Shown here in pieces: positions 25,100 to 36,000 of a stretch of 64,000 bases of DNA. The DNA lies in NCBI GenBank assembly GCA_964035545.1, contig OZ037768.1:18076700-18140699 (forward strand). The letters are read 5' to 3'. The notes below the pieces were generated by a model. The model had not been told where the DNA came from. It did not search any database and saw nothing but the letters and a program-made list of their open reading frames with translations. A program made the translations under genes and the position numbers. This DNA comes from Bugula neritina (lineage: Eukaryota; Bryozoa; Gymnolaemata; Cheilostomatida; Bugulidae). Positions within the stretch are counted from its first letter, which is position 1; each line of letters opens with the position of its first letter.

Positions 25100-26060
25100 T
25101 AAACTGCCTAACAGTAACAGCTTGATATTAAATAAGTATTACTATTATTAATAAAAGTAAATCTATGACCAATGTCACTATGACTATGTGAATGTTTAAT
25201 ATTTAGCTTGTCAAATGTTGTGTCGAGTAAAAATATTTAATAAACAACTATCACTATGATTATCCACTTATTTAATTTTATAGCAATACTAATAGTAATA
25301 CTAATAGTAATAGTATTACTAATAGTAATCGTATTACTATTACTATTAGTAGCTGTAATCATACTAATACTAGTACTACTACTACTAGTATTAGTATTAC
25401 TATTAGTAGTAGCATTACTAATACTAATAGTAATATTAATACTAATACAGTTTTACTAATAGTAATACTAATAATACTAATACTAATAGTAATAGTAACT
25501 GCACAACATTTATTATAATTTATATTAATAATCATACTCATAGTCCTACTGATAGCATAAGTAATACTAATATAAGTAATATTAGTATTAATAAGTATAA
25601 CTCAAGTAAGATTAAGTATAACTAGAAGTATATACTAAAAGTAAATAATATTAATAATCATAATTACCAATTAAATTTAATGAGTTAATGTTATCATATT
25701 GATATTCATACTGATAATGATAAATCGAGTATCATAATGATAGTGATAATAATAACTAATTACTAATAAGTAATAACTAATACTACTATAAGAACAACTA
25801 ATAAGTAATAGTAATCTATTAGTAATAACTAAAAGTAAAAGCAAAACTTAAACTAAAAGTAAAAGTAAATAAACTAAACTTAAACTAAAACTAAATGTAC
25901 CATTAAATTTAATAACTAAGAGTAAGTCTAATAAGTAATAATTACAATATTAGTATTACTAATACAGTAATACTACTAGTAATAAAATTAAATATATATT
26001 TATGATAAGTAATAACTAATAAGTATTAGTAATAAGTAATAACTTATAGTTCTAGGTATT
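25100..26060. repeat. hexamer low-complexity array in the EEF1AKMT4-OTC divergent gap
   Basis: 25256-25500 is almost purely AATACT/AATAGT words, the reverse-complement orientation of the FLOT2 arrays. It includes an inverted repeat near 25365-25402 (ATACTAATACTAGTA and its complement). 25800-25900 shifts to ACTAAAAGTAAA words and 25910-26050 to AATAAGTAATA words. Open frames here are repeat artefacts. Nothing else is visible in 24900-26796 except presumed OTC promoter and leader. Confidence 0.8.
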
Positions 26061-26796
26061 GTTAGAAAATATGCTAAGAACATTTTTATTGTACATGCTG
26101 TACAGAGTCAGAAGTAGCACTTTTAAGACTCTTGATAAAAAGATCTTAGCTTTAATTCTACATTAATTGTTTACTTCATCGAACTCAATAATATTCCAGC
26201 TCAGTGGTTTACTTATTGCTCACTACTGAATAAACTGGAAAAGGTCAGTGATGAAATTAAAATTCATCGGGGTCATAGTTCAATGTTCCGTATTCTTCAT
26301 TAGTTAGTTCTAGGTCTAATCCTACTTGACCGCGAATGCGATTACAAGGAGTCGTTATATACAGCACCAATTCTAGAGTCATTAAGTGCAGCTTGAAATT
26401 GAAACTTTAAATCCACAAAACACTGCACCCAGTAACCCTAAACTATGTGCTGTTTCAAGCGATTTCATAAGCATAAATTCACGTCTAAGACACGCCTATC
26501 CACAACTATCGGTTCCCAATAGCGTTTTTTCAACCACTGCCTCATTAGTCATTTTGATAATGAATGACAGTGACACTCACGCTCAGTAATCTTTATTTTA
26601 GTAAGTGAGTTTCAGTTCGTCAACAAAATTCAAGTCGGTAATAGAAGTCAACAAAATAATCTGACCCATTTGTCGTGCAAGTCATTATAAAATTTGCAAT
26701 CTGGAGATTTTCAGTTCATGTAAAACTTGCATTTCAAGTTCAATTCATCGGAATTGTACTTAGTCTTATAGTTAAACTTAATGTTATACCCCTGGC

Positions 26797-29700
26797 ATGA
26801 GCATGGCTCTAAATATAATGAAGAATCTACCAGTTTCAAGTGAAAGCTTGGGTTTTGCGCTGAACCGTCGCTGCACATGGTCTTGGAGTTTAGGTTTGTC
26901 CAGTTCGAAGTTGAACATTAGCAAGCACCGAGTAAAAAGGTCCGCTTACTCTACGAGTTCATTCACTTCCAGATCAAATTCTAGTTCAGCTACCGAAAAA
27001 GAAAACCACAGGTATCAAACTGAACCTGGGTAGGGTTGTAATAAATGTTTTTAATCCGATACTTTGAATCACCTCCCATCACATAATGATAATGCTATCA
27101 GCACAATATGAATGTTATATTTATTAATTGTGTGTATTTCTACTAATGTTTATAATTATCAATTACAAACTGCTTTCAAGTTTTGCTAAAAAAATTTTGT
27201 GTGCTCGATATTATAAATCTATTTAATAATAATTGGGGCTTTTTTATCAGCTATGTAATTATTATTATACTATTGCTAATATAATTTTCGCAGAGAAAGC
27301 TGTAGTTTGGTAAATCGTAACTTTCTCACGTTGAAAGATTTCACTAATGACGAAGTGAAGACTCTTTTGTGGACAGCTTTTGATTTGAAAAAGAGAATTA
27401 AAGACCACCATGAGGTAAAATAGCATAAATGCTATGGTTTGATCATGTCTGTGTACTAAATTAAAATGTAAATGGCTTTCAGTATGTTTTTCTTGTACTT
27501 CAAGGCACTAAGAACTATTTATGTTGGAATCAACTAATATTTAGAATAATGTCTAAAATCTATTGACCACCAGGACTAGTAGGGTTTATATTGTTTATAT
27601 TGTTTGTTTCGCCAACAAGCATGCTTAGATTCAGATTGTTTACCTTGCTGTTGATTAGGTTTATTTAGCACTTTTTTGTATGTGTTATTTGTAATATTTA
27701 TTTTAGTACTGTAATTATAAAGCATAGGTGTTTTTCATTTCATAAATATATATACACTTCTCTTGCTACTACACCATGAGCATAAAAGAGAGAGAGATAC
27801 GGATATATGACTGAATAATAAAGGTGTGAGACCAAATAATAGACCTAAAGGCCTGGCCTCACGATCACACGAAATCGTCTATTTGACACGAAAAAGCAAT
27901 CGTAAGAGAAAATTTGAGGGAATTAAAACGAAATCGTCTTCGTTGTGTGTACGATGAACGAAAATTCACAATCGATGATAAGCACCATTTGATTGTCAAT
28001 AGAATTTTAGCAATAGTAATTTATTTCATTTCTACCACGTTTCTCTATTTGGCAATTTTCTGCTGTTTGTATCTCGTGCAAGACTCGTTCACAGACTATT
28101 TATTATGTGTTTCGTCCGATGAGTGTGTGGCTGGTTAAAACAAGAGGATAACTCACGAAAATCGTCACACGATTTCGTGTGATTCTCACGATCGTGAGGC
28201 CAGGCCTTAAGAGCACGAATAGTAAGGGTATGGGAACAAATTATAGACCTGTGAGAGTGTTTTGTGAGCATATGAGAGAGAATAATAGCTAGATACTTTA
28301 TTATAAGCATGAGATGCAATAATAGGCAAATTTTTGACTATTTGACACTCCATATGTTTGTTCATTATTAATTTATCTGTTATTTTAATTGTAGCTCTAT
28401 CAGCCACTGAAAGGAAAGAATCTGGCTATGATATTTGAAAAAAGAAGCACAAGAACTCGAATGTCTACAGAATCTGGTGAATAAGTTTGAGACATTTTTC
28501 AGCAGCCTACGGTAGAGCTATTCAGGAGTAACACATGGTGATATCATTAGATTGTAATGTCTTTTTGGTAATGTAATGAGTTAATATTTTTGCAGGTTTT
28601 GCTGCGCTTGGCGGTCACCCCATTTTCTTATCCTCCCAAGACATCCATCTTGGAGTGAATGAGAATCTCTCTGATTCTGCTCAAGTCATATCCCGGTTTT
28701 CTGACATTATCCTCGGTGTGAAGAATATAGTCTCATGATTCTATAGTATACTAGTTACTATATAGATGGAGGTTTTATGTTGTAAAACTGTATCATTAGT
28801 ATAATAGTATTGTATATTGTATATTATATTAAATGTTGAGAATAATTTACTTTCAATTGATTTAGGACACAAAATACGCTTGACAAATTTCAAACAGGCT
28901 GTAGCGGTATGAAACAATATAAATTTACACTTTCTGTACATTAATAATGTGTTACGGAGTATTGCATTACCAATTAGTTGAAATTTTCTCCTAACAGTGT
29001 AAGTTAGTAGCTATTCTATTCTACTCTATGTTATGTAGCCACAGTTTACACTATGTTATGTAGCCATAGTCTACTCTATGTTATGTAGCCACAGTCTACA
29101 CTATGTTATGTAGCCAGAGTGTACTCTAACAAGACGTTGCAGACGTTAGCTAAAGATGGTAGCAAACCAGTTGTAAACGGTCTATGCGATGTATATCACC
29201 CACTTCAGATATTGGCAGATTTCCAAACCTTGCATGTAAGCTTTAACCTCAATTATTCTTTCACTTTATTCTTGACAAGTTGAATTAATATATTAGAATC
29301 CTTGTCAGAGATTGCATTTTATTACTTACTAGTAGCCATGTTATTTACATGTATTTTCTAACATGTAGGAGCACTATGGGCAGCTGAAGGGTTTAAACAT
29401 TGCATGGGTTGGTGATGGGAACAACAATGTCAGTAAGTTTTCTTTTGTATTTGTTGAATTTAAAAGACCCACATTCAACCTAATTTGCTAATAATGCTAA
29501 ATTTTTATATTAGTATAATATGTTTATATATAATTACATTGTATTGTTTTCTGTTTTGTAACTTACTATATTTTCTCACTTTTCTCCGCCATTTCCTGAT
29601 CGGGTGGCGGAAAAAACTCACACAAGTTTATAGTCACCATTCCTGTGAGAAAACCAATGATGGAAGGGGTTTTTGTTCAATCGGGCTAAAACTTATTCAG

Positions 29701-30194
29701 ATGGGGCACAGGAGTAATTATGACTGGATGCTCTTCCTAACATCACCAATGGCCTTTGTCAGGTTCAAACCCTTGACTGAGTGCTTACTAGGCCAACGCT
29801 CTAACCCCTAGACCTACTATATTTGTGATCATTGTTTTATGTTCAGTGGTTTGCTTATTGCTATCATTTTACTGAGCTGATATTTTAGGACTGTATTGTA
29901 TGTTTGTAGCTCATTCTTTCCTCATGGGATGTCCAAAGATGGGAATGAACCTTCGGGTGGCTTCTCCAAAGGTGTGTTTGGCATTGACCCCATAATCTTA
30001 ATTAAACTTGAATTTAATAAAACTTATTTAACCCAGTCAGGTTATTTTGTAGTAACTTAGTAAAACTTGATATTTACAGTATTTCTATTATGTATTTATT
30101 TTAGGGATATGAAGTGGATAAGCTTGTAGCCTTGGACGCTGATGCATTGTGTAAAGAGGTAGGTTATTATATTATATATATATATATATACATA

Positions 30195-30256
<62 letters not shown>

Positions 30257-32676
30257 CAGCTCCTGTATTTTGAGTCATACTGCGTTAGCATTTTAGCTAT
30301 TCACATCAGAAACTATGTCCTTACACTCAATGTGTTGAAAATATTTTTACTAGTGTCCCAGAAAGCTGGTTTAAGCTTACACAAGTATTTTGCCTATTTT
30401 TAAGTCAGCAATCAGTTTAATCAGATGCAAAAATGCAGGGTCTGCTACTACTATAATTATAATGAAGTTTAACTGCTTTTTCGATAATAAAAAATATGTT
30501 TTGTTTAAATTTTAGCACTTTTTGTTGCTGGACAGTAACTTTTTTTGAGTACATTAATTCACTTGCAGCTGCTAGGTGTCAATCCCACACAAACTACGTA
30601 TTATAAAACGGTTTGAAAATCTTTCTCCCTACTTCTACTTACTTTTTCATGTCTTTTATGTCATAAAATATTTAAATCAAAAACGTCTATTTCTAATCCA
30701 TTGAATGGTATATTTGTGTATAAGCATTTACAGCATTTTCCAGGTTTTCCTTGTACTGTCTCTACGTCAGAATGTAGATTAAAAGTAAAAACGATTTTTT
30801 GACAAACCTGGGATAAAAAACAATGTTCATTAAGCCAAGTTTTAGATTAGTTCTTCATTTAAGTTTCAGTTAATAGTATTCTATAGTTTGCTATTAGGAG
30901 TCCTAGTCTATCATATTCAGCGCCATTAGAAACCCTAGTCTATTCTAAATATAATTGCTACTCAGTTATAGTAGAGCTTCAATAGCCTTAAAAATGTACT
31001 TGCTACTCTAGTTCAGTTAATTGGGATTTCAAAGTAGTATATGATTTGTGTCATAAGAATTCTATTGTGTGCTGATCATTAATCTTGTAGAACAACACCA
31101 CTATCCACTACACCAATGACCCCAGAGAGGCAGTAGAAGGTTGTGATGTCATTGTCACAGACACTTGGGTTAGCATGGGGGCTGAAGAGGAGAAAGCTAA
31201 GCGTTTGGCTGATTTCCATGGATACCAAGTAACACAGGCTGTATGAAATCTATGGAAATTCATCTTCTGTGTTCTTTTTAATACATTTTTCTACAATTTG
31301 TTTCATAAAGTTGACTACTGGCTCGTTTAGTTTAGTGAATATTTTGTGTTGTTTCAGAATGATTTAGACTGTCTTTGGGGGATTTTTTAAGATGCATTGA
31401 AATGCTTCACAACACTGTTTTAACAGATTTCATGTTATTAGTGTTTAAAGTTTGGAATTTTGTGTTTGGTTGGAATTTCACTGCTGTTGAAAGTCTTGTA
31501 AAATATTGGCTGTAGGCCAATCAAGTAGCAAGTTTACGAAAACGAAAGTTACAAAGTTGACATAATAAATCTTAGGTATTTTGCTATGAATTACTGCCAA
31601 CATTGAAAAGCTGGTGCAATAAAATTTTTACCAAATATGAAAACAGTGGTCTAAGATAAATGTCGCTAAATACTTTAAAAACTTTGCAGCCAGAATTTGA
31701 TTTGCCTTTTTGTTTTTCCAGCTGTGCTCACTGGCCAAACCAGATTACACTTTCCTGCACTGTTTGCCACGTAAATCAGAGGAAGTGTCGGATGAAGTGT
31801 TTTATAGTCGTCATTCTCTGGTCTGGGACGAGGCTGAAAACAGGAAATGGACTGTCATGGTAGGATTTTATTACCTTGTCTCTTAGACCTGAGGATATTT
31901 TAGTAGTTGGCAATCAAAACATATAACATAAACAAGCACTCACTGAAATGGTTAGCCTAATGTACGAATTCCTAATGTAAAACTGCTTGTAAAGACAGAC
32001 CATGAGCTATTTCAAAATAGTTCATAATTCCATTTTCACATGTAGTTTACACAACAATAAGTTCAAAATCACAAAGCTTATGAGCTTACTCTGCCCACTG
32101 AGTTTTCTATGCTGTGAATCTGCTTAATGTGCTGCAAATTGTTGTGATTCACTCGCTCCTACTATACAGTTTCTTATGCACTCATCTAGGGAGTTTGTTG
32201 ATCAGGGGGATACCTTTTTGTAGCATCAAATAGAAAGCATGCTGTGAATTTTAATGAATGAAATTTTAATTTATCTATTAAAATTTTGTTCCTTTTCTTC
32301 TAATGCTCACATATATTATTGTAATGCTTATATAAATTGTGAACATTACAGAAAAATATGTTTTATAATAATTATGCCATTGCAATATTTTACTAGTATA
32401 TGTTAATATAATCATAGTATTGAAAATTCAGTTTCATGATATTTGTATATTTTGTAATTATCAGATCTAATCTGAACTGGCAAAATGTGAAGTTTGTTTA
32501 GATTTTGAAGAAAAAGCAAATTTAGCTCTCCAATTTCACACAAGATTCATATTTTTTAAATCATACATTTTTTATGCAAGGGCTGTATTTTTAAGTCTAG
32601 CATTTTTATATTGTAGTCTGTTCTTCACCATCTACTTATGGATTACAACCCAGTCAGCCCAATGCCCAAATTTTGA
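26797..32676 (+). CDS. OTC: ornithine carbamoyltransferase, mitochondrial
   Basis: Eleven exons: 26797-27011, 27294-27414, 28395-28476, 28596-28715, 29114-29235, 29369-29432, 29910-29971, 30105-30158, 31091-31240, 31722-31859 and 32617-32676, giving 395 residues (human 354). Exon 1 encodes about 70 residues rich in Ser, Arg and Lys with few acidic residues, a mitochondrial presequence longer than in vertebrates. The carbamoyl-phosphate motif STRTR is at 130-134, HPLQ at 208-211, the ornithine-loop DTWVSMG at 304-310, and the catalytic HCLPR at 343-347. All active-site motifs are intact, so the enzyme should form citrulline from ornithine and carbamoyl phosphate in the matrix. ATG 26797 is the first in-frame Met of the exon; the next Mets are a few codons inside. 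The exon 5 acceptor is part of a four-fold tandem repeat. AATAAA lies at 32854-32859. It is convergent with the hillarin-like gene. Confidence 0.95.
27849..28207. mobile_element. 359-bp PIF/Harbinger-like MITE in OTC intron 2
   Basis: Perfect 18-bp inverted ends AGGCCTGGCCTCACGATC, with further internal complementarity (CACACGAAATCG). TAA flanks both sides (27846-27848 and 28208-28210), a TWA-type target duplication. There is no transposase. The flanks carry a short imperfect repeat (AAATAATAGACCT and AAATTATAGACCT), so the insertion is in an older duplicated segment. Confidence 0.8.
29026..29125 (+). repeat. four 25-bp tandem copies spanning the OTC exon 5 splice acceptor
   Basis: Units start at 29026, 29051, 29076 and 29101, each CTATGTTATGTAGCC followed by 10 variable bases. 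The fourth copy contains the functional acceptor (TAG at 29111-29113) and the first 12 bases of exon 5. The other three are near-identical pseudo-acceptors just upstream. Confidence 0.95.
29580..29818 (-). mobile_element. tRNA-derived SINE in OTC intron 6
   Basis: Read on the minus strand, the head has a tRNA-like A-box (GGGGTTAGAGCG) and B-box (GGTTTGAACC) at about 29815-29755. It is followed by GTTAGGAAGAGCATCCAG, a segment typical of SINE bodies, and by about 150 bp of body. It lies in the intron between the GDGNNN exon and the exon beginning at 29910. Confidence 0.7.
30170..30254. repeat. (TA)n microsatellite in OTC intron 8
   Basis: About 85 bp of nearly pure TA dinucleotide with one CATATGTGCA interruption. 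It probably varies in length between individuals. Confidence 0.95.
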
Positions 32677-32853
32677 ATACTAGCTAGTCAATGTTCAGAA
32701 GCTATTCTGGCGAGTGTCACACGGACTTATCACATATTTATACTAGACTTGTGTTTCTCATGTTAATGTTTATGGAGGTTGATTAATCTCAAGGTGGTTG
32801 GAATCTCATTTGTATTTAGAAAATTTTAGCTTTTTATTGCTTTACTAAATATA

Positions 32854-32859
32854 AATAAA
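32854..32859 (+). terminator. poly(A) signal of OTC
   Basis: AATAAA 178 nt past the OTC stop. Confidence 0.6.
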
Positions 32860-33016
32860 GTGTGCTTTACATAAATAATAAATAAAAATATTTCTTGTGT
32901 GCTAAATATTCCAAATAATTTATATATAAAGATAAATGCACACTGTAATGATACCCATATGTAATGATACTTAACATTTACTGTAGAATTGACTGATTTT
33001 GTTGCTGATACACGCC

Positions 33017-33022
33017 TTTATT
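33017..33022 (-). terminator. poly(A) signal of the hillarin-like gene
   Basis: TTTATT on the plus strand, 27 nt past the minus-strand stop at 33049. It would give a very short 3' UTR if used. Confidence 0.5.
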
Positions 33023-33048
33023 GTCTGCGCTCTATACTGGCTTCTAGA

Positions 33049-36000
33049 TTATTCTTTTTGTATCAAATAATTGAAAATATTGCTGTACACGGTGCTGTCA
33101 TCTGAATCCATCCTTGAGAATACCATCATCATGTAGTTCCCCGCAGACTTGATACCGTGCGCCGTGATGGCTACAACATCACTCCCTTGCCTTTGTATGT
33201 TTAAATGATCTTTGTGGTCCTCATTCGGCTCTTTAACTAGATGGGCCATAATCACCACATCCTGTGGCACTTGAAACTGTATAACAGTTTGTGATAACGT
33301 GGTTTTAATTTTCCAATTTGTGTGTGTCTGGGGTACGACAGAGTATTTCTGTATTTCAGGCAAAGCACCCCAATTTCCCATACATGTTTCAAGAGCTGTA
33401 GCTATTTCAGCCACCCCGATATCCACTGGGTTTTGCACATCGGTTACGTTGACCAAGTACTTGCAAGCATGCGCTAAAGGTTGTTCCGCAGGAGCACTTT
33501 TCGGCTTTGCATAGATGTCTAATCCGTACTGTCCCGAAAGGGGAAATCCTACCTTCACTCTCAAGTGGTGGTCATCAAATTGTGCGTCAATAAAATCTTG
33601 GAAATATTTATCATCCACACCATTCATCCTCAGTTTTGCTAAAAACACTAATGGCATCCCCAAAGTAAATTTTACTTTGAGATTGTTTTCTGCTGTAATG
33701 ATGCCGCTTTGATGTGACACTGCTGTCATTTGAAATTGTCGCGCTGCCTTGTTTGGGCCCCACTCACCAGGGGCACAGTTAGGTAAAGCATACATATGCT
33801 CTTCTTTGCTATTCCGGATAATTTTAAACTTACAAACACATTTCAACTTCACTCCTTCAATAGATGAAACTTGCCCAGGTCTGGTTGCATCCATTTTACT
33901 GGCAAATATTTGTAGGTAATATTCACCATTGGTTGGCACATGGACAGAATATACTACCTGAAATTTTTAATAAAAACAAATTCAAACACAAGAATGTTTG
34001 CAATACTTTCTTATCCTAATGCTCAAAATTTTAAAATATAAAAATCAAATAAACCTAAAAACAGTAGAGAAGACTTAATCAAAATACAAAATAACTTCTA
34101 AGCTATGTTAGGAAGAGACTATATGCTTTCCAAGGAATTTACCTATAGGTGTCTTGAGTAATCATACCTCATTCCCCTGAATCGATTGGTATACGAATCT
34201 GTCCAGTTTAACTCCACAATACTCCAACTCTTGCATCTTAGATTTTTCACAGTACCTCAACTGGTACAAGAAAGCCGTGTCCTGTGCTATTTCTTCTGGT
34301 ACTGTTATTCTAACGTCAACACTGCCAAGTTCACTGGCGTCCATCACTGCATGGTAGGTCTTCTTGAACTTGAGACCCAAATGGAAGAATATTGACCTAA
34401 TAAAAAAACTTGCATGTAAGTATATGCAATGGATTGTACTTTGAACTACCTACTATAGACTGTATTAAAGTAAAGCCCCACAATGCTTCATATAAAACTG
34501 CAAGCAATGTAACTAAAAATTAAAGGAAATTTCAACTGTACTTTGAGTAAAAATTTAGTAGAATTCTATACGAAGTTTATTGAAAAATTATTGAAATTAT
34601 GAAATAAAAACTTTTTCCAACGAATAATGTAGTCTGGGAAGTTGGCGAAAGATTCCATTCTTTACTCAAGGTAGAAGAGAAGAATACTAATGCTAGGCGA
34701 CATGTCCATAAACTATGACATAGCCTAGGTTCTAGCTTCTACCTCACTAAAGGTTGGTTTTCAAAGTCTTCTAAGCTGATTTTGTTGTCCAGTAGTTGCC
34801 ACTCCTGTTTGTTAGGAAAGAATTCTTGGATGAAATCTTCAGGATCAGTTAGGAAATAGTGCTCATCATACTGGTACTTGATGCTGTCGTCTTTCTCATC
34901 TACTTCCTTAGGCTTGCTCTCGTTTTTGTCCTTGTTGATGACTAGAAACCTGAAGCAGCATGTTGTTCAATGTCTGAGCATCTATTCAAACTAATATAAG
35001 CCAGTCTGGTTTAGTTACTTGTGTTCTGACATGTGAATTAAGTTACTGTGTTCATGTGAATTAAATCTTGATTTAATTTCAATTTTTACTCAATATAAAC
35101 TTGTGTTATAGTTTACCACTAATTAGAAGAGCCAAATGTACACAAAGTATGGTTTAGTGTGAGATAAAAGGCTGTGATTAAAATATTTCACTACTAATAA
35201 GTTGCTATTCCATTGCACACACAATAGCAATATGAAATGCCATGGTAAGCACAGCATTTATAAATAACACATTATTTGTAAAATTGTGTTTTAAAGCATT
35301 TCACATGCATTTTTTTCACTTCATCAGGTTAGGTTTTTATTAGAATAAAAATTTAGTAATCTGATAATAACCATGTGGTCATCCTTAGTCATGATCTAAC
35401 ATACATGTATACAGCACAAAATGCTCACAGTTGGTTTAAGGTCATACTTTTCATTTTCTGGCTCTTTGCCAGGTGCTTTATGTTCTATATGAACAATGTT
35501 CCACTGATAGCTCGAACAGGTTGAATGTCACAGGAACAAAAAAAATATGAAAAGATAAAGAAACTTATGTTCTCCAATATACTTTTTTATTTTTTTCAAA
35601 AGCCAATTCATGTTTAAGTTATAGCTTGTTGAAAAACATTGTCCCCCTTCCACATTCTTTTCAATTTATACGCTCCTGACTTGTTATTGTGTCTCAATAT
35701 GCCTTGTATTTGAGTGCTTGTTAGTCTCGCTTCACTAACTTTGCCTATACTTCACAAGTGCCAGTGCTGCTGGCTCAAAAGCTAAATTTTATAAACTGTC
35801 AGCTAAAACCCAATCTTGCATTCCTAGGTTGGTTGGCCTAAATAAAACAATAGTCAAATCATGATTTCATGTTTCAAAAATTTACTCTATTCTAACCTGC
35901 TGCCTAGCTAGTTCTATTTTTGATGTATAATTACAAAATTTGTGATACATTTTTTTGGCAACCATGTGATTTATAAAATGCAGTAATGGTACTTATAATA

